From: Syngnathus acus
Taxonomy: Eukaryota; Chordata; Actinopteri; Syngnathiformes; Syngnathidae
Assembly: GCF_901709675.1 (NCBI RefSeq)
Contig: NC_051095.1
Coordinates: forward strand, 11,297,956 to 11,361,955
Direction: 5' to 3'
Length of the DNA stretch: 64,000 nt
Below the pieces are notes generated by a model, which saw only the letters and a program-made list of their open reading frames with translations, did no database searches and was not told where the DNA came from. This document shows, in pieces, positions 41,801 to 53,600 of this stretch; position 1 is the first letter of the stretch, and every line of letters begins with the position of its first letter. Position numbers and translations under genes: made by a program.

Positions 41801-44478
41801 AGATCCGTTCCAAAAATCCGCAAAGTAGAAACGGTAGATGTATTATTGAGAAATTTAAACACCATTGTATTGAAATTTCCGACACGTAGTGGTTCATGTT
41901 GGCCGCTAGAAGGCATGGGTGTATTGTAAGTTAATTAGAAGTATGGTTTACCTTGACTCCTTGACACTTCTTCCCTCACGCTGCTGACCTCCCACGACGC
42001 TCGGTTACGTCCGCAGTGACGCGAGACACCCCGTGCCAACAGCGTGTATTTAAACGCTGTTTTCCCGTCACTTAACCCGCGAAATAGCAAATACGCAATA
42101 GGTGAAGCGCAACGTAGCGAGGGATCATTGTATATATAAAAAAGTGACAGGTAGCCTATTTGCAAAATTGTCAAATTTATTAAAAAAAAAGGTATTTAAT
42201 CAAATTTCTTTCTATTTTTGTCAGCCTCCCCACTATGGTGCATTTTTTTCTCGTTTCTCCCACACAATTACACTTCCGCAGATGTCAGATTACTGATGCG
42301 AATTAAAGGTGTCGCTTTGTCAAACATCTCGCCATCAAGCAGCACGACATTAACACGCATTGACAGAAAATAATTATCTTCCCGAGCTGCACTGAGCAGA
42401 TGCAGTGTGTGCATGTGTGCATAATCGCTGTCACTCATGGGTGAGCGATGAGACTAACGATGCCCTCTTTGACACCAGGACCGTGCTAGTGGAGGCCCCG
42501 CGAACCCCCACGCCAGAAGCCGACACCAAAAAGTGAGAATGCTTTCAATCAAAGTGATAACTAATATCCATGTTGTCTGAGTTCATCTTTATCCCGCGTA
42601 TGTTTAAGGCCCTTTGTGTACCTGAAGGAATATGTCGATACCACCGAGATGTCCTCCCATAATGCCACGGGCTCACTCAATAGGTACTGTACAGTATCTC
42701 TTACTTATGCTATTGATCAGAAATACTGTTGATAAATGACTTTGGCCTGCATCCTGATGTCTTCTGTCTATGTCTCTTCCAGGTGGTCCTCTTCCTACTC
42801 TAGGTAATGTAGGAAAATAATATATTATTCACAGACTCACAGTATTTTCTGCAAAGAACTAATATTAGTGCAACATACTGAGCCTTTGTTGTATACTGTC
42901 TCCCGGTGGCCAAGGCATGCACTAGAACACAGATGTCAAACTCAAGGCCCGGGGGCCAGATACGGCCCGCCACATCATTTTATGTGGACCGCGAAGACAA
43001 ATTGTGCATCGAATTTGTGTGTCATTACTAGAATTGCAAATTGTCTTCACTTTTAATATCTTTTTTTTTTTTTAATATTTGACTAGTTTTTACTCGTCTG
43101 ATTTGAAAATGAGTTATTTGTCAGTTTGTTTTGGAGCTTTTACTTTATATAATATGAGGTGCTCATACATTTATTTGGGTTGACAGTCAAAATGGCCCTC
43201 CGAAAGAAGCTATGACTACAATGCGGCCTGCGAAAAAATGAGTTCGACACCCCTGCACTAGAAGAAGCAACACAATGTCAATGGACAAAAAAAACAATTA
43301 TTATCCATCCTTCCTATGACTATTAAAATTTTTGTGTGCATGTGTGTGTCCCTGCAGCTCTGTCTCCTCCCCCTGCACGTACTGTGGACAGCCGGTGGGC
43401 AACGATGCCAAGATCACCATCGAGCACCTAAACATTGACTGCCACCCGCATTGTTTCAAGGTACTTTTGCATCATTTATTTGACGTCTTACATTGTAAAA
43501 ATGTGCCTTTCCTATTTTCAAAAACATGTTTGGTGGAAAAGATGTATCATTCTATGTTTGCAAAGAAGAATCATTCAAAGTATGAATAAATCAATAAATA
43601 AGAATTCATAGCACAGTTTGACACAAAGACTGCAAAGAGGAAAAAAAGGCTTTTCTTGGCTAGTGACTTCCTAGCGACCCAGCTGGTTGCTTGGCAACCT
43701 TACGACCACAGTAAGATTCCGGTTCCTAGTAAGTGGCACATGCAGAGGTATACAAATATAAAACTCCGTTGAACCACTTGGAGGACATGGGGAAAAATAG
43801 AACGACTGATACGATTCGTTTACTCCACTCTGCCAGCAGCCGATCATATTGTACTCTGCTTAGTAGTCTCATCTGCTCATTACCTCTGCTCATATTGAAA
43901 CCTCGACTTTTCATAATCACTGCACCGATAATCAGTCCTTACCTAGCAGGGACTTAAATTGCGGGCCACATACGAGTTATGGTTGCCCTTGGGGGGCCGG
44001 TTATAATGATGATACCATACAAAACTATCATTGGTAGGGGTGTAATGATACATCAAAAATCATAGTTCGGTTGCGGAGACTTTGAAATGATTGGAAACAT
44101 TTTAAGATAGTTTAAAAATATGTGTTGTTCGGTATGGACCTTGGTTTTGTGGTTCGGTTCATGTTCAGTTTAGTAAGATTAATTAACCTAAGGTTCCTCA
44201 GGTTAATTGAGGGGACTACATTTTCCATAGGCGTGCATGTGAGTGTGACTAATTGCACCATGATCTATCCTTGCTTATTATTATTCATGTCGTCAGGAGT
44301 GTTTTGAGGCGAAGAAATTAGTAATTAAAATATTTTTACAAAGACGTTTTGTAATAACACCCTGGCTATTTCTCAGTGTGCCTCATGCTGGAAGCCGATG
44401 GGAGACCTCATCGACAATATGTTCCTGCATGGAGGCAAAGTCCACTGTGAAAGCTGCTACGCCGCAACCTTCGATTGA
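29893..44478 (+). CDS. znf185: ZNF185/sciellin-like LIM-domain protein, complete, 31 coding exons
   Basis: Actin-associated LIM protein. Exons: 29893-29902, 30976-31096, 31442-31537, 31618-31644, 31751-31807, 32556-32597, 32675-32746, 32844-32924, 33014-33070, 33598-33681, 33760-34041, 35111-35176, 35396-35476, 35697-35771, 36112-36186, 36999-37073, 37278-37331, 37701-37751, 37847-37891, 38538-38579, 39765-39830, 39970-40041, 40166-40228, 40451-40543, 40721-40768, 41314-41352, 42479-42532, 42609-42683, 42783-42803, 43358-43460, 44377-44478. They total 2229 nt, or 742 residues. Recognition: KVRTKLKDDLSWM at the N-terminus, RERSYVLSAAKK, KPFVYLKEYVDTTEMSS, then one C-terminal LIM domain (CTYC, CHPHC, CASC, CESC ligands). 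The middle is disordered, with Ser/Thr-rich and acidic exons (EEEEEEDED). All exons from the third to the 29th are multiples of three in phase 2. AATAAA at 44595. Individual middle exons are less certain than the ends. Confidence 0.87.
31198..31390 (+). repeat. Unnamed dispersed repeat, copy A
   Basis: About 190 bp that aligns by eye with 53412-53606: shared blocks 'tagctatggc', 'ttgctgaa', 'cagaaaaaacaaa'-like text, 'ggcaga..t..gaatca' and 'gcaaaataaaa'. Lies in znf185 intron 2. Confidence 0.6.
34361..34533 (+). mobile_element. MITE with 25-bp perfect terminal inverted repeats and TA target duplication
   Basis: 173 bp in a znf185 intron. It begins TA-CCGTAATTTTCGGACTAT and ends with the exact inverse followed by TA; the inverted repeats match over 25 bases through ...AAGTCGC. 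The interior repeats 'gtataagtcgcacc' three times. The TA duplication suggests a Tc1/mariner-type mobiliser. Confidence 0.85.
38932..39090 (+). repeat. Degraded copy of the ccatccatcca-type repeat
   Basis: 'ccatccgtccatccattttc' start, then 'catcgggcagtcacaa', 'cgattcacacccacgagatt' and 'actgtgagacgaacacatta'. Matches the 9001-9351 element with internal deletions. A further partial match lies at 39595-39690. Confidence 0.65.
41776..42131 (+). mobile_element. Palindromic MITE-like element (acagtaatccctcg...)
   Basis: About 356 bp in znf185 intron 26. Left end acagtaatccctcgtttatc and right end gcgagggatcattgt form imperfect inverted repeats; the interior includes 'cgcaaagtagaaacgg' and 'aatacgcaataggtgaagcg'. 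No transposase frame. Family not assigned. Confidence 0.6.
42928..43255 (+). mobile_element. Non-autonomous hAT-type DNA transposon, copy 2
   Basis: 328 bp in znf185 intron 29, same orientation as the 19893 copy and closely similar throughout. Perfect 8-bp duplications cactagaa at 42920-42927 and 43256-43263. Termini CACAGATGTCAAACTCA and the inverse of CAGGGGTGTCGAACTCA. Confidence 0.93.
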
Positions 44479-45440
44479 TCGCAGCGGCTCTTCATTTGCA
44501 TTTAAAGTGAGAAGCAGCCTTCTTCCAACAAGTTTGGACGGCTTCAATGCAAGAAGGATGGAGGTTTAGGGTGAGCCAAGAGACTGTAACGAGCAATAAA
44601 AATAATTACTTTAGATTCTTTTCACGCAAGGCAAGATTTCTATTGGCAAAACAGGTTTGTGCACTTCTTCCTACTGGTGAATTTGTAACTTAAGGATTTG
44701 TATCCACAGCAAACACAATTGAGCCCAAATCTATTTGTACGTGGCCAATTTTTGTGTTAAAATTTCCATTTGTTGAATGGGTATCATTTTAGTTGGAAAT
44801 CACACAACTGGCAAAAAAACTCTCAAGAGAAAATGCAATTGCCATTTGCTCATTTCCATTAGTTTGTCCAATTCCAATTCAAATCCTTTTTCAGTAGATG
44901 CACAGGATATGTTTAAATAATAGCTCATAAAACTGTTCTAGGATTGTGATTGAAGTTGAAAAAAAATTAATTACATTTTATAGTCTAAAACTTGGTCAGA
45001 GTATGGATCATTTTGGGCTTAACTGCAAATTGAATTCAATAACACTGCCACTATGGGGTACAATATATTTATATTTACTTTGCTTAAATATGACTTCTTA
45101 CAAAATACCATTCTAAACACACTGATTTAAAACAAAACGTTTCATATTTCCGATGCTTCTATACAAAATAAAACATTTATCCTGGTATACAAATGTAACA
45201 AGTATAGTGTGCTCATTTGGGTGCTGTAAAAAAAAAAAAATCAGCTAAAACCAATTGCACATATTGCACCACGTCATACAATTGGTAGCAAATTGGTAAA
45301 ATATCAGCCAAGTAACACATTTTCTTTGCATTGTCACGTAAAACATTGGCATAGCAAACCATTGGGCTACTAAGAAAGAGGAAAAAAAGCTAATTAAGTC
45401 CAGTGGCTTCTGTCCTGATTGTCCTCAGACAAAACCCCCC

Positions 45441-45472
<32 letters not shown>

Positions 45473-45778
45473 TGGCACACAGAATTTAAGCTTGGCTTCA
45501 CTCCAATGCAAACATGTCCGCCCCTGAGAATTATAACACCCCTACAGAGCATATTTTGCCACACACAGTTTAAAGTTAATACTCAGCACTGTGGCATGAT
45601 TGAACTGAAAATATTTGGCTTATGAGAATCAAATAATATAATAAAAAAAAAAAGCAGTTTAGGGCGCAGGTGCAAATACGGGCCATGCTTTGTTCCCGCA
45701 TTATAAAAAAAAAAGTCTGTGGAGCACATCTGGACTCCTGGATGTCCTCCATTCTCCTTGGCCTGTTTAAGGCCAACG
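44479..45778. other. Tail-to-tail region between znf185 and fut11
   Basis: AATAAA at 44595-44600 for znf185, AT-rich 3' UTR-like DNA, and a poly-C/(CA)n tract at 45435-45470. No further gene seen. Confidence 0.5.
45435..45470 (+). repeat. Poly-C then (CA)n microsatellite
   Basis: 23 consecutive C residues followed by about six CA units. Confidence 0.85.
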
Positions 45779-48039
45779 TCAGTGTTTGCCTCTAGCTCGG
45801 CTCACTGCGATTCTTTGGATGTGCTTCCACAACAGCGCAGGATCCGATTCGTTGGCTCTTATCAGAGACTCTAGGCCCTCCGCTTGGTCCAGACTCTGCC
45901 AGTAGTCCTGAGGCCACATTTGCAACCATCTGCAGACAGATTTGTCTAAATTAGAACCTTTGCAGATGATGTTTAAATTAGATGCAGGCATAATAAATTA
46001 AGATATTAGGTGATCAATAAATTAGTAACAAAGTAAATTGATAATATATTGATATGTTTTGAATGAGGAAAACAATGAAATCAATTGAAGTGACTCACCC
46101 ATCATCTGCAGGCAGGTCTTGTACTTCTCCGTAGCCTGGGCTGGGCAAAGGGCATCCCATGTGAGCGTTGGTAGCCATCTTTGGTTTTGGAGACGGGTTT
46201 GTCTTTGGGGCTTTTCTATGGGCTCGCTCCGCGGCCAGCCGCGTGTTTTCCTGGTCACACACGTAGCACTCAAATCCATTCAAGTAGTTGGGTTTGGTCA
46301 TGTCATTCACCCCCCATTCGCGGGTCTCCAAAGCCTCCAGCAAACGAGCATTAGTGACGCTCTGGATGTTTTTGAACTCCAAATATTTGCCATATTCATC
46401 ATCATTCTCATCTAGAAACTTGAGGAAGTCAGCCAGAGCTTTCGGTGACGGGAAGTCGTCGATGATGATGACCGAGTGGTTGTTGGGCATCCAGTCTGCC
46501 ACAGCGGGAGAGCCCCGGTACACGGGAACGCAGCCTTGGTGGAGGGGCCGCCATAGCTTCTCAGTCATGTAGTCTGTGCAGCGGCCGTTCTCTAATGCCA
46601 AGTGGAACTTGTAGCGGCCCACAAATCTCATGAAGGAAGCCTCCTCACCGGTGGCTGTAGACGTGTCTTCGAGATGTGCGGGCAGAACTTTGTTGTTCAG
46701 ACATTTGCCATAGGAATCCACCTGAGGGAAAACAGAAAATAGTGAACCCTGGAATAGTCGTACTTTGTCCTTCGAGAGTTTCCACACTTGTTCACTTCGA
46801 TCTTTTGTGGAACCCGTTTTATGTTATTTGCGGAAAATTCACTTATTTGCATTACTTTGCCGCCATCTTGTGGCATTTGGGCACCAAGGAAAAATGCTAA
46901 AGTGAGTTGAGGAGCTTCATTCAGACAAAAGTTGTGCTTTGCCACAACTTGGTGCTTTGTTGAAGTAAGTTGAGGAGCTTCATTCAGTGTGTTTTCTCAG
47001 TGAACTAATTGAAGTGTTTCACGTTTGCCTTTATTTCTGCATAAGCCTAATACAGGATAATTCAGGGCTTGTTTGTTAAAAAATACACAGAAGACCTCGA
47101 AAAAATACTCTCATAGTGGGAATCGCAATATCGAGGGTGAAAAGAAATTGGGTTCTTTTTAAAATCATTCAGCCATATTGTACTCTTGTGCATATTACCT
47201 CAATGTACTTCATAAGTTCTCGCACATATCTGTCTCTGTCAGAGGGTACGTCACAGTGAGACTGCATGTAGAGTACGGGGGCCAAGCCTTTCAGCCTCAG
47301 CTGGTTCTTCTCCTTCAGGGACACCACCGTCGGCTCCAGCAGGTAGCTCAGAGACGGCAGCCACTGCAGGGTCAAAGGGTAGTCGGACTCCCGGCGGAAC
47401 GTGGCGGTGTAGTTAAACATTCTGATGCCCGGCCCATGCGAGAGGAGGTAGTTATTCATGGGGGACTCCTCATGGAACAGAGCCCACGTTTGGTGGCGGA
47501 GGCGCGGGAGCGGTGCTTCATAGGCCCGGAAGTCCGTCCCGTAGAAAATGATGGATGATGTCCTTTTGTACAGCTTGACCTTACAATCAAAAAAATCAAA
47601 AGCTTAGTGCTACCACAATGTTGAACACACAAATTACTTTAAAGAATACATAAGTAAAACATAGATGAAAGCATAATAGGCATCATTTGAGAATCACTGA
47701 TACCTTGTGGTTACTTGTGGCCAGACAGGACGATGTGGCACAGTCAATTCGTTCAGTATCTCCGGGAAAATGTGGGAATAAGACTCCACTCCACCACAGG
47801 ATAATGGGCAACTCCTTGTTGCTGCGATGGTCTTGGTTGCCAGGTCCACGGTACGAACTCCCCGGGACAAACTCCATGTCTGCAAGAACACTCTGGGGCT
47901 TAAAATGTGCCTGCTCCACTGCATCATAGGGCACCATGACATGTTCATCTGGGAAGGACGCGAAGGACACCCACACCCAGCACAGGACGCCAAACAGACC
48001 AAAACATATACAGGACACCAGCCGGCCTCTTCTTGCCAT
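45779..48039 (-). CDS. fut11: FUT11 family fucosyltransferase (GT10), complete
   Basis: Type II membrane GT10 enzyme. FUT10 and FUT11 have been reported as ER protein O-fucosyltransferases acting on EMI domains, so the older 'alpha-1,3-fucosyltransferase' label may mislead. Four coding exons: 47704-48039, 47199-47579, 46099-46721, 45779-45929. Total 1491 nt, or 496 residues (human FUT11 492). A signal-anchor ([20 protein letters not shown]) lies at residues 7-27. Family blocks: [96 protein letters not shown], and GFECYVCD near the C-terminus, then [19 protein letters not shown]. The last two blocks separate FUT11 from FUT10. The ATG lies directly after a TTTCAG acceptor, so exon 1 is probably noncoding. 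Head-to-head with rab9b. Confidence 0.94.
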
Positions 48040-50073
48040 CTGAAAGAACAAAAAAGCAGCATACGAGTGAGAGACAAACATTATTTATACTGCGCTCTCG
48101 AGCCACATGGCTTCCTGAATGTGATTATACAAATGTGAGGTTTTGATATCCACCGCTAAAACTAAATAAGTACAGAACACACAGTGTTACAGCCCAGGGA
48201 AAACAAACATGCACTTCTTACCTTTGTTACCGTTTGAAACGCATAGAAATTCCGTACTCTTACTACTTCAAATATGGGATTTAATATATTGGGTTAAAGT
48301 TATTGTAGGGAAGCAGTAACGGGATGCTGCTTGGTGACATCGAACGATGCAGCTGGAGGAAAAAAACACAGCCGCGTTCTTCTTCTACGCGTGTGTGTTG
48401 GTTCTTTTCATCGGGCACCTCAGAAGCAGTAGAGCAGCACAGCGCCATCTACAGTTGGAAGGCGGTAAAAAAGCTAATCGTTAAAAATGAACAATTACAA
48501 GTTAAATGTATGCGTTGAAATAATTATTCTACCAGAACCTTTTCTATTTGGTTATTTACAGTTAAATGTACATGTATTTTTTTTTTTACTGATACGTTTT
48601 ATCATTTTCTGTAAATCAATTAACTGCAGTGGGCAAGTCCAGCTTCTTTCTCCTCGTTGATTCAGGAAGAGTTGGTAGGAAAACAGAATGAGAGAAAAAA
48701 TGAAGCATAGTTTGCTTTAAAACGAATAAAAGCAGACGAATTTGATAAAATTCATATTTTTCAGCTCATGGAGAGAAAAAAAATCAAAATGTAGGTAGTT
48801 TTGCCATGAAAATAACTTAACTGGCTTTCAGACCCTGGGATTACAGTTTTTGCGTTCCAAGTTTCCTACGGCTACCCAATAGGGACGCACAAACTTGACA
48901 CGTCACTACAATCAACCTCAGGCTCAGCCCGATGTCGGGGACTGGGCAACAGCCAAGTATTAACCAAGGACGGCGTAAGTACCTGTGTTAAATGCTTTCG
49001 GGTCGAGCTGCAGAGCTGTACAACCCTCATGTTCGCCTTCATCTTTTTAAGCGTGTTCAAACGGTTTGACGGGTTCATGTTCCGTTGCTAATCAACTGAA
49101 ATGTCCACAAGCCGATCACAGCTGCCCGGCTAGCTTGTTTACTAAGTTCGAAAAGACTTCAGCTTTCCGAATACGTCTGCTGATGTTTTACTGTGTGTTT
49201 TGCAGTACACGTGATACTCACACTTCCGTCTCTTTTGTTTCGTGCGATAATTAAAGCACTTCCTTGTGAGATAGACTAGATAAGACAGTAAGTAGCAATT
49301 AGCCGCAAGCTCAGTTTGACAAGCTGGTACATGTCTGCGCATGTGCAGTCCTGCTCTCCAAAGTCACTGTTGTTTACATTGGGGCGGATGGTCATAATAC
49401 AACGAGCGCATTTGCGAGGTGATTACGAAATCCCTATAACGAACTATTTAGCACAGCGGCATTAGAAAATGTCAAGTAGTATTTGGGTTTTTTAAAACAA
49501 CCACGACAAATAAAGGTAAGGAATTTGTCTCTGTTTGCTAGGTTTTTACTTGATTGTTTTATTTTGCATTGCCTAGAAGTCTTCCCATGAATAGTTGCTG
49601 AAATTAATATTACTTAATACTTTCCCGAAACATCCACACTGACTACTTTTCCGATTTACGCACAAACTCAGTTTACATCGGTGTCACAGGAAGGTAATTT
49701 ATAAGTCTTTAGAAGAATATAATTCAATGCCAAAATATGTGGTAGTAATAAGTGAGCAAAAATGACAAATTTACCAAGGATATTTTCAAAAGCTGAAATT
49801 TGCTAGTAGGTTTTTGCAACTTTTTCAGACCTTTACACCTCCATGGCTAAATCTGACATATCGGGTATAGCTATCATTGTGGAAAGGCCCATCATACAAA
49901 CAGTTGCTTGGCAGCTGTCGACCCCCTTGTAATGGGCATGACCACCACCAGCTACAGTAATGCTGTTTTCAATTTTACAACTGGGCTCACCATATTAAAA
50001 GACAGTTTTGAACTGTTTTTAAGGATGAATTGAGCTCGTCTTGTGCGCCACCCAGCGAGGAGGGCTGAGCATG
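48040..50073. promoter_or_regulatory. Divergent upstream region of fut11 and rab9b
   Basis: Two kilobases between the start codons. Noncoding first exons are expected on both sides: the fut11 ATG sits at a splice acceptor, and a plausible rab9b noncoding exon ends near 49514 at a GTAAGG donor. No coding exon seen. Confidence 0.45.
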
Positions 50074-50682
50074 ATGAGCGGGAAGAGCCTCCTGCTAAAA
50101 GTGATCCTGCTCGGGGATGGAGGAGTTGGAAAGTCCTCCTTGATGAACCGCTACGTCACCGACCGCTTTGACTCGCAGTCGTTCCACACCATTGGTGTTG
50201 AGTTCCTCAACAGAGACCTGGAAGTGGACGGACGCCTCGTCACCCTCCAAATCTGGGACACGGCCGGCCAGGAGCGCTTCAAGTCCTTGCGTACGCCTTT
50301 CTACCGAGGTGCCGACTGCTGCCTGCTCACATTCGCCGTGAATGACTTGCAGAGCTTCCAGAACCTCGGTGGCTGGAAGAAGGAATTCATGTATTATTCT
50401 GATGTGAAAGATCCTGAGCGGTTCCCTTTTGTGATTCTGGGCAACAAGGTGGACATGGAGCAGCGAGAAGTAGGGGAGGATGAAGCGCGGGCCTGGTGCG
50501 AGGAGAACGGCTGCTGTCCTTACTTTGAGACCAGCGCAAAGGATGACATGAACGTCACGGCTGCGTTCGAGGCAGCTGTCAGGGAGGTGCTGGCCGCCGA
50601 GGATCACGTCGACCACTCGGTACTGAGCGGGACGATAGATCTTCACGGCAACCGCAAAATATCTCGTAGGTCCTGCTGCTGA
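50074..50682 (+). CDS. rab9b: RAB9B small GTPase, complete, intronless coding region
   Basis: Late-endosome GTPase for endosome-to-trans-Golgi recycling. 202 residues (mammalian RAB9A/B 201). G motifs in order: GDGGVGKSSL (P-loop), HTIGVEF (switch I), WDTAGQERF (switch II), GNKVD and ETSAK; the end RRSCC carries two cysteines for geranylgeranylation. MSGKSLLLKVILLGDG, FLNRDLEVDGR, KSLRTPFYRGAD and DDMNVTAAFE favour RAB9B over RAB9A. An ATG three bases upstream (50071) would add one Met; the MSGKS start matches the family. The coding region in one exon is also the vertebrate RAB9 arrangement. Adjacent to plp1, as on human Xq22. A long antisense open frame over this exon is a shadow. A polyadenylation candidate at 53161-53166 implies a long 3' UTR. 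Confidence 0.96.
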   Translation: MSGKSLLLKVILLGDGGVGKSSLMNRYVTDRFDSQSFHTIGVEFLNRDLEVDGRLVTLQIWDTAGQERFKSLRTPFYRGADCCLLTFAVNDLQSFQNLGGWKKEFMYYSDVKDPERFPFVILGNKVDMEQREVGEDEARAWCEENGCCPYFETSAKDDMNVTAAFEAAVREVLAAEDHVDHSVLSGTIDLHGNRKISRRSCC

Positions 50683-53600
50683 CGGGTCAAAGCCCATGAG
50701 TTGTTGTTTATGGTACACGTAGGGCAGGTACAGGGTTGCTCTCTGATTCTTTGGATAAGATACAGCGGAGGCCGTGTTCTTTATTGATGCTGATAAGATG
50801 TAATCTGAGGAGAGCGGTGTCAAGGGTACAGCCGCTATCCAAAGGGCTGAATGATTGTCCCAGGCAAGGTACAGGCGTGCTGAAACGCTCACCCTGTACT
50901 GTGTCTGCTTCCAGTCATGTTGCACACTTCACCTCATAGTTGGCACTTGCAAATTTATGTTAGTGATGCTTCCAAAACAATTAGTCAAACACAATTCATT
51001 CTGCGATGCCAGTTGACTAGTAGTTGAGGAAATTGTAGCTCGTAACATTTCAAAAATTCCAACTATCATAGGAGTATAAAAGCGTATTGCTGACTCACCA
51101 GAAAGAAAGAAAAAAAAAGCATCTGGAATGCAATCAGGCACAAACATCATTTCCGGTACGAGAGGTGATCGCAGCTGTCCTAAAATGTAATATTGTCTTT
51201 ATTTCCATCAGTATAAAGGGAATTGTGCACCCTAAACCGAAGCTACAGGTGTTCTTTCATTTTCCGTGCTGCATTTGCGCCAGTGTTTATGACTTGCTCT
51301 TCCTTTTCTAGTGTTCCCAAACTGCTGTTTATTTCTCCGTGAGGCACCCCTCCATTCCGTTGTGTGCTGTTTTCTTTTTTGTTTGTTCAACATACACTGT
51401 CTAATATTGGATCAGGGACGGGTGGGTTTGTTTCCCGGATGTGGAAAAGAGGTTATAATTATTGCACTGAACAGTTTTCCTAATCAGGGCATTCTTTTAA
51501 TTCTACCTTCTGAATATGTGGCAAGCTTTAACAAACCACTCCTTTTTTAAGCTATGCTCCCTCCTAAGTGATAACACATGTAGACCTCAGTTGAATGTGA
51601 GGGTAAAGATAAAACCTTTCAACTCCATTCATACAGGAAATAGTTATCCAAGTATTAATAGAACTGTATCACGATTACCTAATTTCTGCTAAATGGTACC
51701 GAGATTTCATTGCAATGTCTTTTCAGATTTACATGTTTTTTTTTGTTGTTTTTTTTAAACACCTGCCAGCTTGGTGTTGATTTTAGGTACATTTAGAAAA
51801 TGAGTGTTTTTTTTTTTAAATTTTGTGAAAATATTGATGGCTGCTTAAATTATTGTATTGTACAAGTTGTTTTAATAATTTAATTTATTTCTGTGTGGTT
51901 ATTGCACCATGTTTCATGCTCTCATTCTTCCAGCCTTGTGTGTCGACTGCTTAAAATTTCCGTGTCATAAAGCAAAAGTGTATAAGGGTTTGAGCATTTA
52001 GTTGGAGAAGTACGGTCAAAGGTTTTTATGATTTTTGCATTCACACGCCACAATGAATTTAAAACTGGAACATGATTCAAGTATCGACTTTCTGTTTCAG
52101 TTCAAGAGCATCTAAAAATCATCACTGTCATTGTCCAAATCGTTCTGGACCTCACTGTTCAAAAGGGATTTCAAGTTTTTTTTTTTTTTTTTTTAACGCT
52201 AATGTGTTGAATACACCCCCACTCGTCTAAACACGATCTTCTGATTAAGATTGCCTTTGTGGAAAAAAAACAACAACCTTGTTTTCTCCATCTCAGAGGG
52301 CTCCCATTTTGCCTTGCACTGCCACTTGCTGCTGACTGAAAATATCATAGTGCCTAAGGGCTCAGCTAAAGACCAATCATGGCTCAGCTGTTTTCCAAAT
52401 GGCCACTCACTGAGATGGGTAAAACATCTTCATGTTTAATTTGTGCTCCTTAAACGCAATATTAATCTGAATGCAGTGTTTAGACTAGTGGGGGCACATA
52501 GAACATATTATTTTTGACTTACCTTTTCTTGTGCGAGTAGATAAACATCACTGTGAAACTAAAGCCAAGTTGTTCATGTGCTGCCCCCGATGTTTTGTTT
52601 TAGTTTCAAGCAGATGTGTTGGATAGCTTTTCTACACGACTATGATCAAGTTTTCCACATTTAGTGGGTAGTATACCTTTTACTTGTGAGGAATGGTACG
52701 TTTCTTTTTTGTTTTGTTCTTTGACTTAAACAGAATCTTTTTGCCCTTCCGGTATAATTTCAATGTTTATTGTTCCTTGACCTTCTAGGGGTGTAGCCTA
52801 ACAATGTTTACCTGGAAACTATCATAGCCAAAGATTCAGTTATTCATAAGCAGATCACATTACCTACAGTACTTATCGTGGTTTCATGTCAGTGTTTACA
52901 TGTTGCTGTAATATTCATGAATGTAACCCCTAATTTGAGCTGTCCCTAATAATGGCTAAACCACATGATGAAGGGGCACGTACTTCACCCAAACTGCCCA
53001 AATGACACTTGAACATGTTTTGTTCAGACCAACTAGTGATTTTCGGTATAAACTGTGTGAAAGTTGGAATGCCCAACTTTTATTTAACAATCACATTTCT
53101 TCCCTTGCTAGACTTTTTGCACTACATTTGATAAGACCGGTTATCATTGCTTGCGTACGAAATAAAACCAAATGTATCACCCCATTTTGTCTCCTTTGTG
53201 TGTGCATGAATGCATGCCTTGTGCTTTATTTCCCTGTAAATCTTTGCACTTAAAGCAACAACTCACATTGTCAGAATGATGCATTATGACTATACGAGTG
53301 ATAAGTGAAACAGCAAAATAGACTGATAGCTTTCTACATCCTCTGCTACAACTTAGAAAAATACTACTTGGCTACTTTAAGTTTAGCCAACAGTATAAAG
53401 ACCTTGCACAATAGATTTTAACATGCCTAGTAATTTATAGCTATGGCGCTTCAAAAGATTTTCCATCTATTGCTGAATCTGGTCCTTAATTCATGAATAT
53501 TACAAACTATTTTAGTATATTACAAATTATATCAGGAAAACCTAAAGTGCTACAGAAAAAACAAAACAAGGGCAGACTTGGAATCAGTGCAAAAAAATAA

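Noticed and set aside
43960-44200. Possible further hAT fragment ('taggggtgtaatgatacatc')
   Set aside because: Only one end-like word is present, with no partner end or target duplication, so it is not listed as an element.
50095-50925. 276-residue minus-strand open frame over rab9b
   Set aside because: It is the antisense shadow of a GC-rich RAB9 coding exon; no recognisable content, while the + strand has all five GTPase motifs.
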